Assembly: GCA_023443865.1 (NCBI GenBank)
Contig: JAEZST010000018.1
Location: 283,842 to 347,841, forward strand
Direction of reading: 5' to 3'
From: Spirochaetota bacterium
Lineage (GTDB): Bacteria > Spirochaetota > Spirochaetia > Treponematales > Treponemataceae
Length of the DNA stretch: 64,000 bases
This document shows, one piece after another, positions 9,728 to 17,462 of this stretch. The first letter of the stretch is position 1, and the number at the start of each line of letters is the position of its first letter. The notes under the pieces are model-generated. The model did no database searches, was not told where the DNA came from, and was given only the letters and a program-made list of their open reading frames with translations. The translations under genes and the position numbers were made by a program.

Positions 9728-9762
9728 AATCAGATCATATCGGATTTGGCCGCCGCTGTCAA
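9728..9762 (-). promoter_or_regulatory. Near-consensus promoter of the SplB-like operon
   Basis: On the minus strand: -35 TTGACA (9762-9757), 17-bp spacer, -10 TATGAT (9739-9734), then only six bases before the ATG at 9727. With the usual distance from -10 to +1, transcription would start at or within a base of the A of ATG. Confidence 0.85.
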
Positions 9763-9772
9763 AGCAAAATGC

Positions 9773-12013
9773 TTATTCCGTAACGGTCAGTCGGGCGGCA
9801 AGCAAACTCTGTTCCCGCGAATCGTGACCGGCGAGAATGTCAAAATCGCCCGGCTCGACCGCGCGCAGCCCGTCCATCCCCACGAGGGATAGGGAATCCG
9901 TGTCCAGGGGAACGCTCACCGTCACCGTCGCGCCCGCGGGAATCGTAACGCGGCGGAAGGCTTTCAGTTCCCGGACCGGGGTAACGATGGAGGCGTCGAG
10001 GTCGGCGGCGTACACCTGCACCGTCTCAATGCCCTCCCGGTCGCCGACGTTGGTCACCGTCACGTTCACTTCTACCGTTTCTCCCGCCTTCGCCTTCTCC
10101 CTCGATAAGCGTACCCCGTCGTACCGGAACTTCGTATAGGAAAGGCCTTCGCCGAAGGCGAAGAGGGGCGTCGCGGGGCAGTCAAAATACTTCCCCTCGT
10201 GCCATCCGGGAATCTGGTTGTAGTATACCGGAATCTGACCCGTGGTCCGGGGAAAGGAAATGGGGAGCCGGCCGGAGGGATTCACGAGGCCGAAGAGAAT
10301 TTCGGCGGTGGCGATGCCCCCGTGGGTGCCGGAATTGAAGGTTTCGACCACCGCGTCGGAAGCGGCGGTTACCCGGCCGAACTCCAGCGGTTTTCCGTTC
10401 ACCAAAACGGCGATGAGGGGTATCCCTCGCGCGCGGCAGTCCTCCGAGAGGGCTTCCACGAGCTCGTTTTGCCTGCCGGTCAGGGCCAGGTTCGATCGGT
10501 CGTGGGCCTCTCCGGTTTGGGGCAGGGTATCGCCCACGAAGGCGAATACCGCGTCCGCGTCCCGCGCCGCAGCGCGGGACGCCTCGATGGACTCTACGGC
10601 GCAGTCCGTCGCGTCGCACCCCTTGTCGTAGGCCACCTCTATGCCCCGTTCCGCCGCGAGCTTCCTGATGCCGTCGAGCATGGTGTCCACCCGGAAGGTC
10701 GGCACCGCGTCGTAGTGCGGCACCGGATGCGTGAAAAAGGTCCAGTCGCCGAACTGGGCGCGCACCGAATCGGCGTTGGGGCCCACCACCGCGATCTTCC
10801 GTACCCGTCGACCGGAGACGGGCAGCGCGGGCTTCCCGCCCACGTCGTCGTTCTTCAACAAAACCACGCACTCCCTGGCTATCTCCAGATTGGCCTTCCG
10901 GTGCTCGGCGCAGTTGTATACCGATTCCGCTTCCTTCGCCCGCGGGTCTTCCGCCAGGGAAAGGGTCTTTATCTTGTCGGGGTTATCGAAAAGCCCGGCC
11001 GCGAACTTGATCCCGAGAACGCGGCGTACCGCCTCGTCAACGTGCGCCATATCGACCTCGCCCCGCTCCAGAAGCGCGAGTGTGCCCCGATAGAATTCCG
11101 GCGTGGTCATGATCATGTCGTTGCCGGCCTCCAGCGCGATCTTCGAGGCCGTTTCCATATCCTTCGCCATCTTGTGCCGCGTGCGCAGGCTCAGTACGTT
11201 CATCCAGTCCGTCACCACGAATCCCTCGAAAGCGAGCTCGCCTTTCAGGACGCCGCGCAAAAGCTCCCGGTGCGCGGAACAGGGAACGCGGTCGACCGGC
11301 TCGTAGCCGGCCATAACGGTCTGGACCCCCGCCTTTACCGCCTCGGCGAAGGGGGGCAGGAATATATCGCGCACCATGCGCATGCTCACCGCGCTGTCGT
11401 AGGAATCGCGGCCGCCGGTACTCTCCCCGTACGCGATATAGTGCTTCGCGCAGGCCACGATCCGGTCGGAAGCCCCGGTATCGGTTCCCTGGTAGCCGCG
11501 AATCGCCGCGGCGCCCAGCTTGCCCGCGAGATAGGGGTCCTCTCCGAAGGTCTCGTCGATCCTGCCCCAGCGCGCGTCCCGGCCCAGGCAGAGCACGGGC
11601 GAAAAGGTCCAATGAAGCCCCTCCGCCGCCACCTCTTTCGCGGTAACCGCCGCCATCCGCTCCGCGTTTTCCGGGTTCCAGCTCGCCGCCAGGGCAAGCT
11701 GGGTCGGGAATACCGTCGCGCCGTTATGGATTCCGTGGCCGTGAATCGCGTCGATCCCGAAAATCACGGGAATGCCGAGCCGGTTTTCCGTCGCGAGCCG
11801 TTGGAGCCTGCGGGCATCGTCGCCCAGGCAATGGAGCACCGAACCCACGCCCAGCCGCGCCCAGCCGTCCGCTTCCTCGGGAGAGATAATGCTGTAGCTG
11901 ATCTGCACCATCTGCGCGACCTTTTCTTCCAGGGTCATCGCGTTTAAAAGAAGCGAAACCCGCTCTTTGGCGGTTTTGGTTGAATCGAGCCAGGGGCGTG
12001 AATGTGCGGCCAT
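9773..12013 (-). CDS. Glycoside hydrolase family 3 beta-glucosidase
   Basis: 746-residue GH3 enzyme. The N-terminal TIM barrel contains the nucleophile motif GFVVTDWMNV (Asp is the nucleophile); the alpha/beta sandwich (KIAVVGPNAD, then LIAVLVNGKPLEF and VETFNSGTHGG) and the C-terminal fibronectin III-like domain (GETVEVNVTVTNVGDREG) follow in the usual BglX order. Expected reaction: release of terminal glucose or xylose from beta-linked oligosaccharides. No signal peptide is visible, so the enzyme is probably cytoplasmic and acts on imported oligosaccharides, unlike periplasmic E. coli BglX. A good Shine-Dalgarno AAGGAG lies 8 bases before the ATG. The 310-bp upstream region contains a palindrome that could be its operator (12117-12132). 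Confidence 0.92.
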   Translation of the reverse strand: MAAHSRPWLDSTKTAKERVSLLLNAMTLEEKVAQMVQISYSIISPEEADGWARLGVGSVLHCLGDDARRLQRLATENRLGIPVIFGIDAIHGHGIHNGATVFPTQLALAASWNPENAERMAAVTAKEVAAEGLHWTFSPVLCLGRDARWGRIDETFGEDPYLAGKLGAAAIRGYQGTDTGASDRIVACAKHYIAYGESTGGRDSYDSAVSMRMVRDIFLPPFAEAVKAGVQTVMAGYEPVDRVPCSAHRELLRGVLKGELAFEGFVVTDWMNVLSLRTRHKMAKDMETASKIALEAGNDMIMTTPEFYRGTLALLERGEVDMAHVDEAVRRVLGIKFAAGLFDNPDKIKTLSLAEDPRAKEAESVYNCAEHRKANLEIARECVVLLKNDDVGGKPALPVSGRRVRKIAVVGPNADSVRAQFGDWTFFTHPVPHYDAVPTFRVDTMLDGIRKLAAERGIEVAYDKGCDATDCAVESIEASRAAARDADAVFAFVGDTLPQTGEAHDRSNLALTGRQNELVEALSEDCRARGIPLIAVLVNGKPLEFGRVTAASDAVVETFNSGTHGGIATAEILFGLVNPSGRLPISFPRTTGQIPVYYNQIPGWHEGKYFDCPATPLFAFGEGLSYTKFRYDGVRLSREKAKAGETVEVNVTVTNVGDREGIETVQVYAADLDASIVTPVRELKAFRRVTIPAGATVTVSVPLDTDSLSLVGMDGLRAVEPGDFDILAGHDSREQSLLAARLTVTE

Positions 12014-12116
12014 GAAATGCTCCTTGATATGTTTCTTTAAGAAACAAATATCGCATGGCTTGGAGGAAAATGCAAGGGGAAAGAGATTGATGGTTGGTAG
12101 AATTTATCAACAAATT

Positions 12117-12132
12117 TACCGACCGGTAGGTA
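12117..12132. promoter_or_regulatory. 16-bp palindrome, operator candidate
   Basis: TACCGACCGGTAGGTA is palindromic at 7 of 8 positions, the size and style of TetR-family operators. On the minus strand a TTGACC box directly abuts it, as expected if a repressor covers the promoter of the GH3 gene about 105 bp downstream. The cognate regulator is not identified; the adjacent gene encodes an AraC-type protein. Confidence 0.45.
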
Positions 12133-12172
12133 GGTCAAGCAGGGGCATTCAAAGAAAGAATCAAGATTGACG

Positions 12173-12251
12173 CAGAAAGTCCTTGCAAGCGCGGGCCGGA
12201 CCTTCGGTCCGGCCTCGTCCCGCGCCGCGGCGGCGGCCAGAAAGTCCTTGC
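12173..12251. repeat. 14-bp direct repeat flanking a perfect hairpin
   Basis: CAGAAAGTCCTTGC occurs at 12173-12186 and again at 12238-12251. Between them, 12194-12202 and 12206-12214 form a perfect 9-bp GC-rich hairpin with a 3-nt loop. It lies beyond the 3' end of the AraC-type gene and may act as its transcript end, but there is no T run. The rest of 12014-12327 shows no gene. Confidence 0.55.
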
Positions 12252-12327
12252 CGGGGCGAGACCGCCCGCCGCGAGTACGGGCCGTCGTAAAGAGCGAACC
12301 CTTTCAACGGCCCGTAACGCGTACGTC

Positions 12328-13227
12328 CTATTCTTTCCTCTTAACGGCCGTGACGAGGAAGGTTAACAGTAATTCCGGATTCTCCAGGCGGTTCTGGTAC
12401 CATTCATAGTTCGGTCGCGTGAAGTCCGGTTCCCATCCGCTATCCGGCAGCCACTGGTTGGTCCATTGCTCCCAGACGGGCCCGATGGATTCTGAGCTGC
12501 CGAAATGAACGGTTACGGCATAGAGCCCCGGGGGAATGGTAAATTCCTCGAGATCGAATGAATCCTCGAGCTTTTTATCGGTTACGAAGCCCGCCAACGC
12601 GCGCTTCCGTTCCTGCGGAACCGCGTCCGAGGCGTCTAAAAAGACCGACATGTATTCGGTCCCGAGGTGCCCTATGCCGTTCTTGCCGACGGCGGCGAAA
12701 AACCGCTCCCACGCTTTCGGCAGCTGCCAGTAGTCCCCGACGATTCGATAGCCGTAAAAGCGCTTTTCGTTAAACTGTACGATCTTTGTTTCCATGGTAT
12801 CATTGCCTCCCTGTGCGTAGAACCAGGTCTTGCGGTCATTCTTTCCGGAATAATGAACCCCAACCCTGGACGGAATGAAGGGATGCCACGAAGCTTGCCG
12901 CTTCAGCCGCGTCGGACTCATGCCCCATGCCTTCCGAACGGCTTTCGAGAGCATTTCGACGGTGGAATAGCCGCAATCGAAGGCAATCTCGGTGACGCTC
13001 TTGTTTTCGCGAAGCATGGCCATGGCCTTTTCCAGCCTCAGTCTGTCCGTGCAGGCCTTGAAGGTTTCGCCGGTCAATTCCCTAAACTTCTTATGGAAGT
13101 GATAGGGCGAGGCCGCGACTTCCTCCGCTATTCGCCTGAAATCGGGCGGATCGTCGAGACGGTCGAGAAGCTTGATCAGGGCCTCGTCGACCTTTCGGTG
13201 CCAGTCGGTCTTCGTGTCTTCCTTCAT
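12328..13227 (-). CDS. AraC-family regulator with GyrI-like effector-binding domain
   Basis: 299 residues in the Rob/SoxS-like layout with DNA binding first. Residues about 10-110 form the double helix-turn-helix (RRIAEEVAASPYHFHKKFR, then VTEIAFDCGYSTVEMLSKA). Residues about 145-299 form a GyrI-like/SRPBCC effector domain (METKIVQFNEKRFYGYRI at the beginning, a conserved hydrophobic pocket afterwards). Such proteins typically activate detoxification or efflux genes on binding a hydrophobic ligand. A likely gene start is ATG 13227 with AAGG 8 bases upstream. The GH3 gene lies downstream on the same strand, but a 310-bp gap suggests separate promoters. Target genes cannot be assigned from sequence. 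Confidence 0.88.
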   Translation of the reverse strand: MKEDTKTDWHRKVDEALIKLLDRLDDPPDFRRIAEEVAASPYHFHKKFRELTGETFKACTDRLRLEKAMAMLRENKSVTEIAFDCGYSTVEMLSKAVRKAWGMSPTRLKRQASWHPFIPSRVGVHYSGKNDRKTWFYAQGGNDTMETKIVQFNEKRFYGYRIVGDYWQLPKAWERFFAAVGKNGIGHLGTEYMSVFLDASDAVPQERKRALAGFVTDKKLEDSFDLEEFTIPPGLYAVTVHFGSSESIGPVWEQWTNQWLPDSGWEPDFTRPNYEWYQNRLENPELLLTFLVTAVKRKE

Positions 13228-13279
13228 CGCTTGTACCTTACTACGCCGCGTTCTTTAGCGCTTGTCATATCTTGGGATT

Positions 13280-13307
13280 TTCGGGGGACGGGTTGAACCC
13301 GCCCGAA
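13280..13307. other. Imperfect hairpin upstream of the AraC-type gene
   Basis: Nested arms TTCGGG/CCCGAA (280-285 and 302-307) and CGGGT/ACCCG form a 28-nt stem-loop with a 3-nt bulge. No T run follows. The rest of 13228-13515 contains no convincing gene; the EF-G promoter is at its right end. Confidence 0.35.
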
Positions 13308-13459
13308 ACCTTACCATGGGCACGGCCTTTTGTCTTCATGAATCGCGTATCGGGGAATGTCGCCCTCGCCCCCGCAAGGACGCGCTCGCCGCCGGCTGCG
13401 GGGATTGACCGTCGCCCCTGCATGCGCTCCCTGCCTCTTTCCGCCCCATTTGAGTCCCC

Positions 13460-13488
13460 TTGAGAATTAATGCGCAAACCGGTACTAT
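13460..13488 (+). promoter_or_regulatory. Sigma70 promoter of the EF-G gene
   Basis: TTGAGA (13460-13465), 17-bp spacer, TACTAT (13483-13488). Predicted start of transcription is near 13495, giving a 5' leader of about 20 nt that contains the ribosome site AGGAG at 13503. Confidence 0.8.
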
Positions 13489-13515
13489 AGCCCATTAACT
13501 TTAGGAGTTAAATCG

Positions 13516-15564
13516 ATGAATCTGGACAAAATGCGCAATATCGGAATCATGGCCCATATCGACGCCGGGAAGACCACCACGACCGAGCGGATCCTTTTCT
13601 ATACCGGGAAGATCCACCGTATCGGCGAGATCGACGACGGCGAGGCCACGATGGACTGGATGGCCCAGGAGCAGGAACGGGGAATCACCATTCAGAGCGC
13701 GGCGACCACCACCTATTGGCGCGACCATCAGATAAATATCATCGATACCCCCGGCCACGTGGACTTTACCGCCGAGGTAGAGCGGTCCCTGCGCGTGCTC
13801 GACGGCGCCGTGGCGGTACTCTGCGCGGTGGGCGGCGTGCAGCCCCAGACCGAGACCGTGTGGCGCCAGGCCGATCAGTACAAGGTTCCACGCGTGTGTT
13901 TCGTGAACAAGATGGACCGCGTCGGCGCCGACTTTTACGCGGCCATGAACGACGTGCGCGAGAAATTCGGCGCCCAGTGCGTGGCGCTCCAGATCCCGAT
14001 AGGGCAGGGGAGCGACTTCGAGGGCGTGATCGACCTAATCGATATGCGGGAAATACGCTTCGATCCCGCTGACGACGGCGAGACCCTCGTCTATTCCGAG
14101 ATCGATCCTTCCCGCGCGGCGGAAGCCCACGCTTGGCGGGATACGATGCTTGACGCGATTTCCGCCCGTTCGGACGAGCTTACCGAGCTCATTCTCGAGG
14201 GCGCCGACATTCCCCCGGGCCTCATCCGCGCGGAAATCCGCAAGGGCACCCTGGAGCGCGCCTTCATTCCCTTCCTTTGCGGCGCCTCGCGGCGAAACCA
14301 GGGCATTCAGCCCCTGATCGACGGCATTATCGATTACCTGCCGGCGCCCCACGAAGTGCCGGCGGCCGTCGGGTTCCATACCAAAAAGGAAGAGGATATT
14401 TCCGTCCTCTGCGACGCTTCCGGCGTCGCGCTCGGCCTCGTATTCAAGATCCAGTACGACCGCGAGGCGGGTTCCCTTTGCTACGTGCGCATGTACTCCG
14501 GCAAGATCAAGACCGGCGACCAGGTGTTCAACGTGGGAAAGAAAAAGCGGGAACGGGTGAACCGAATCCTTCGCATGCACTCGAACAAGTCCGAGCCCAT
14601 GGACGCCGTGGAGGCGGGCGATATCGCCGTCGTCATCGGCTTTAAGATCGCACAGACCGGCGATACGGTCGGGAGCGAGGGCATGCCGATCCTCCTCGAG
14701 AAGATGCATTTTCCCGAGCCCGTCATTTCCGTCGCCATCGAGCCCAAGACCCTTTCCGAGCGCGACAAGCTCAAGGAGACGCTCGATATTCTCGCGCGGG
14801 AAGACCCGACCTTCACGAGCCGCGAAGACGCCGAGACCGGCCAGCTCATTATTTCCGGCATGGGAGAGCTCCATCTCGACGTGCTCGTTACCCGCATGAT
14901 CGACGACTTCAAGGTGGAGGCCCGGGTGGGTAACCCCCAGGTCACGTACCGCGAGTCGGTCACCGCCCCGGCGGAGCATTCCGAATCCTTCAGCAAGGTG
15001 CTCGGCGGAAAGGAAAACACCGCGGGGGTTACCCTCACCGTGGAACCGCTGCCCCGGGGAACGGGAAACCGGTACGCCTGCAAGGCCAAGAAAGCCCAAA
15101 TTCCCGAGGAGATTTTCGACGCGATCGAGCTCGCGGTCACGAGCGCCTTCGGCTCGGGCATACAGTACGGCTACCCCTGCGTGGACGTGGGCGTGACGTT
15201 GACCGCCCTCGAATGGAACGAGCTTACCTCTACCACTTTCGCCTTCGAGGCCGCCGCGAGCCACGCCTTCGACGAGGCGTGCCGCAAGGCTTCTCCCGAG
15301 CTTTTGGAACCGGTGATGAACGTGGATATCCTGTGCCCGAAGGATTTCGTGGGCGACGCGATGAGCCAGGTGACCCAGCGGGGCGGCCTCATTTCGAGCC
15401 TGGAATCCAAGCCTTTCATCGAGGTGGTGCACGCCCAGGCGCCCATGGCCAAGATGTTCGGCTTCTCCACGGCGCTCCGCTCGGTGACCCAGGGCCGCGC
15501 TTCCTTCGCGATGAGCTTTAGCCACTACGAGGTCAAAAAGGGCGGGCTGGGCAACTACCGGTAA
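13516..15564 (+). CDS. fusA: Elongation factor G, spirochaete-type
   Basis: 682-residue translational GTPase with the complete EF-G set: G1 AHIDAGKTTT, switch I RGITIQSAATT, G3 DTPGHVDF, G4 NKMD, then domain II, domain III (GMGELHLDV) and domains IV-V (GDAMSQVTQRGG, ending in FSHYEVKKGG). EF-G moves tRNA and mRNA through the ribosome; spirochaetes and mitochondria carry two paralogues, one for translocation and one for ribosome recycling (shown in Borrelia by published work). The sequence strongly recalls treponemal EF-G, including IQSAATTTYW and SGKIKTGDQVFN. Which of the two paralogues it is cannot be settled here. It is a single-gene unit, not in a str operon with rpsL, rpsG or tuf. Confidence 0.95.
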   Translation: MNLDKMRNIGIMAHIDAGKTTTTERILFYTGKIHRIGEIDDGEATMDWMAQEQERGITIQSAATTTYWRDHQINIIDTPGHVDFTAEVERSLRVLDGAVAVLCAVGGVQPQTETVWRQADQYKVPRVCFVNKMDRVGADFYAAMNDVREKFGAQCVALQIPIGQGSDFEGVIDLIDMREIRFDPADDGETLVYSEIDPSRAAEAHAWRDTMLDAISARSDELTELILEGADIPPGLIRAEIRKGTLERAFIPFLCGASRRNQGIQPLIDGIIDYLPAPHEVPAAVGFHTKKEEDISVLCDASGVALGLVFKIQYDREAGSLCYVRMYSGKIKTGDQVFNVGKKKRERVNRILRMHSNKSEPMDAVEAGDIAVVIGFKIAQTGDTVGSEGMPILLEKMHFPEPVISVAIEPKTLSERDKLKETLDILAREDPTFTSREDAETGQLIISGMGELHLDVLVTRMIDDFKVEARVGNPQVTYRESVTAPAEHSESFSKVLGGKENTAGVTLTVEPLPRGTGNRYACKAKKAQIPEEIFDAIELAVTSAFGSGIQYGYPCVDVGVTLTALEWNELTSTTFAFEAAASHAFDEACRKASPELLEPVMNVDILCPKDFVGDAMSQVTQRGGLISSLESKPFIEVVHAQAPMAKMFGFSTALRSVTQGRASFAMSFSHYEVKKGGLGNYR

Positions 15565-15667
15565 TTTGAGTTGAGTTTTCATGGGGCCCCTCTGGACGGC
15601 GGCGGGTAATACGATAACGAGTCGTTAAATTCGGCTCCCGATACTGGCGGACTCGCGTAGAGTGAAT

Positions 15668-15673
15668 TATACT
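15668..15673 (+). promoter_or_regulatory. -10 element TATACT, 10 nt from start codon
   Basis: TATACT within TGAATTATACT lies 10 bases before ATG 15684, and the intervening bases contain no Shine-Dalgarno sequence. The -35 region is weak. The same 11-mer occurs before the diguanylate cyclase gene at 33262. Confidence 0.5.
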
Positions 15674-15683
15674 TTCCAGTATT

Positions 15684-16271
15684 ATGAAATTCGCCCAAGT
15701 AACGATATTGCTTTCTTTATTGATCAACCTGTGTGCCGCCGCGGCGCTTCTCGTTTTCGGCGCCGATTCCCTTCGGATTCCCCTGATCCTGCTCGCCCTG
15801 TCCTCGGTATTCTCCCTGGCCGCCGCGATCGTGCTCGCGCTCCGGCGCGGTTCCCTGGAGCGGGCCATCGAGGACGCTTCCCGGATCGATTTGCCCCTGG
15901 CCGCCGCGGTCGTGGCGGCGGTTCCCCGGGAGACGGAGGTGGCGACCCTTACCGCCATAGATACCCTGAATATCCTGCGCGCCCGCTGCCTTTCCTCCGG
16001 CGATTCGATTAACGGCGGCGGCGATACCCTCGCCGACCTGGACCGCATTCTCGAAGCCCTGCAGTTTCAGGACATGACGCGGCAAATGCTTGAAAGCGCG
16101 GTGGATATGCTCGATGCCGCCGGCCGCCGCCTTTCGGAACGCGCCGCGGCCTCGGGCTCCCCCGTTTCCCAAAGAAAACTCAACGAGCGGTTCGACCGGG
16201 TTCGAAAGGCCCTGGTCGCCCGCGCGAAAACCAATGCCGAAAAGGAAGCACTCATGGAGGTAAGATTATGA
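15684..16271 (+). CDS. Membrane protein with CheZ-like DxxxQ motif, candidate CheY-P phosphatase
   Basis: 195 residues: two hydrophobic segments (about 5-25 and 32-53) and then a cytoplasmic, largely helical domain. Residues 127-134 read QFQDMTRQ. This matches the catalytic helix of CheZ, in which Asp143 and Gln147 (spacing D-x3-Q, usually in FQDLTGQ) promote CheY-P dephosphorylation; here they would be D130 and Q134. Classical CheZ is soluble and has a long C-terminal CheY-binding tail, which is missing here. The gene overlaps the following cheY by ATGA, supporting a role on that CheY. Overall similarity to CheZ outside the motif is not apparent by eye, so the function is inferred. A general helical membrane signalling protein is the alternative. 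Confidence 0.6.
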   Translation: MKFAQVTILLSLLINLCAAAALLVFGADSLRIPLILLALSSVFSLAAAIVLALRRGSLERAIEDASRIDLPLAAAVVAAVPRETEVATLTAIDTLNILRARCLSSGDSINGGGDTLADLDRILEALQFQDMTRQMLESAVDMLDAAGRRLSERAAASGSPVSQRKLNERFDRVRKALVARAKTNAEKEALMEVRL

Positions 16272-16624
16272 AATTCCTTTCTGTAGACGATTCCTCGACC
16301 ATGCGGAAGATCATTTCCCTGGCGCTCAAGGGGGCGGGTCATACCGTCGAGGAAGCCGAGAACGGGAAACAGGCCCTTGAGGTCTTAAAAACCGCGAAGG
16401 TCGATTGCATATTGCTCGACATCAACATGCCGGAGATGAACGGGATCGAGTTCTTGAAGGAACGGAAAAACCGGCCCGACATCGCGGGCGTGCCCGTGTT
16501 CGTGCTGACCACCCAAGACGAGGAATCCCTCAAGACCGAGGCGATGGGCTTGGGAGCCAAGGGATTTATCGTGAAGCCCTTCCAGAAAGAGGCCCTGCTG
16601 GCGGCGATCAGTAGCGGTATCTGA
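16268..16624 (+). CDS. cheY: CheY-type response regulator
   Basis: 118-residue single-domain receiver. Acidic pocket D7/D8, phosphoacceptor D51 (ILLDINMPEMNG), switch Thr at 81-82 (VLTTQ) and invariant K103 (VKPF) are all present. In the cell, CheA would phosphorylate D51 and the phosphorylated form would bind the flagellar switch. Start ATG overlaps the stop of the membrane CheZ-like gene. Its 3' end overlaps the convergent CheX-like gene by 17 bp. A second CheY-like protein is encoded at 17081-17461; which one binds the motor is not determined. Confidence 0.9.
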   Translation: MKFLSVDDSSTMRKIISLALKGAGHTVEEAENGKQALEVLKTAKVDCILLDINMPEMNGIEFLKERKNRPDIAGVPVFVLTTQDEESLKTEAMGLGAKGFIVKPFQKEALLAAISSGI

Positions 16625-17084
16625 CCGAGAAGAGGGTAAGATCGAGGGGCGCTCCCTCGGCGTTCAGCCGGAGGTCCGCCACCGCGGTGCCCGGCAGCCG
16701 TTCGTCCAGGTAGAGGTACCGGGGCAACGATAGCCGGACCTCTGTTTGCGACCCGAAATACGCGGAGAGGAAATTTCCCGTGATGACGTTGAGCATCTCG
16801 AGAACGGAATCTTCCGCGTTTTTTTTTCGGTCCCGTTCGGGGCTTTCGCTGAAAAGCGCGTCAATTACCCGGTCCCGGATCGCGGGCGGTACCTTCATCT
16901 CTATTCTGCAGGAGAGGGGAGCCATGACGTCTATGGCCGCGCACTGGGCGTCTTGCCCCGCTTCCGGGAGGCCCTCTCCGGCCCGCATGGGGCTTGCGTC
17001 GATAAAGGCCATCGCCGCGAAGGCTTCCGAGGTTGCCGCCGCGAGGAGCTTTTCCGCGCGGTCGGGATCGATTTGGTCGTTCAC
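16608..17084 (-). CDS. cheX: CheX-like CheY-P phosphatase
   Basis: 158 residues. The CheC/CheX/FliY signature is visible once: E96-M-L-N99-V-I-T-G, where Glu and Asn (ExxN) insert into the CheY active site and catalyse hydrolysis. A single copy, rather than two, matches CheX, which is the normal CheY-P phosphatase in spirochaetes (known for Borrelia and Treponema). It is the last gene of the minus-strand chemotaxis operon, overlapping the CheY-like gene upstream by 4 bp (ATGA). The other parts of the sequence are weakly conserved, so a CheX-like domain with altered specificity remains possible. Confidence 0.8.
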   Translation of the reverse strand: MNDQIDPDRAEKLLAAATSEAFAAMAFIDASPMRAGEGLPEAGQDAQCAAIDVMAPLSCRIEMKVPPAIRDRVIDALFSESPERDRKKNAEDSVLEMLNVITGNFLSAYFGSQTEVRLSLPRYLYLDERLPGTAVADLRLNAEGAPLDLTLFSVRYRY

Positions 17085-17461
17085 GAGAGGCCTCCCAAAA
17101 CGGCGAGAACTTTTTCCGGCGACACGGGCTTTTGGATAACGCCCGTTACCCCGAGCCGTTTCAGTCCCGATTCAACCGCGCTCAGCGCGACGCTCGAGGT
17201 TACCACGATGGGTATGCCCGCGGTGGCGCCCTTGTTTTTCACCAGCTTGATGAACGTGGTGCCGTCCATCTTCGGCATGTTTATGTCGGAGAAGATCAGG
17301 TCTACCGTATCGGCCCCGTCCAGGGCCGTGAGGCCGTCTATGCCGTTCTCGGCCTCCACGAACGCGCCTATCTCGAAGCCGCACATCTCCACGCAGCGCT
17401 GAATGATCATGCGCGAGGTCGCCGAGTCGTCCACTATGAGTACGGTACGGAATCCTTTCAT
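17081..17461 (-). CDS. CheY-like response regulator (second copy)
   Basis: 126-residue receiver with acidic pair D11/D12, phosphoacceptor D59 (LIFSDINMPKMDG), Thr88 and Lys111 (IQKPVSPEK). It sits inside the chemotaxis operon between cheD and the CheX-like gene, two base pairs after cheD. It is longer than the plus-strand CheY and differs in the alpha4-beta5 face, so it may be a phosphate sink or act on another target; this is inference from having two receivers in one locus. Confidence 0.88.
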   Translation of the reverse strand: MKGFRTVLIVDDSATSRMIIQRCVEMCGFEIGAFVEAENGIDGLTALDGADTVDLIFSDINMPKMDGTTFIKLVKNKGATAGIPIVVTSSVALSAVESGLKRLGVTGVIQKPVSPEKVLAVLGGLS

Positions 17462-17462
17462 G

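Noticed and set aside
10199..11947. Plus-strand open frame of 582 codons opposite the GH3 gene
   Set aside because: Mirror frame of a well-conserved GH3 enzyme in high-GC DNA; no ribosome site and no recognisable domain.
13265..13495. Minus-strand frame of 76 codons upstream of EF-G
   Set aside because: Covers the EF-G promoter, has no ribosome site and low-complexity composition.
14035..15582. Minus-strand open frame of 515 codons opposite EF-G
   Set aside because: Shadow frame due to G/C-ending codons of EF-G; composition is unlike a protein (many His, Gly, Arg).
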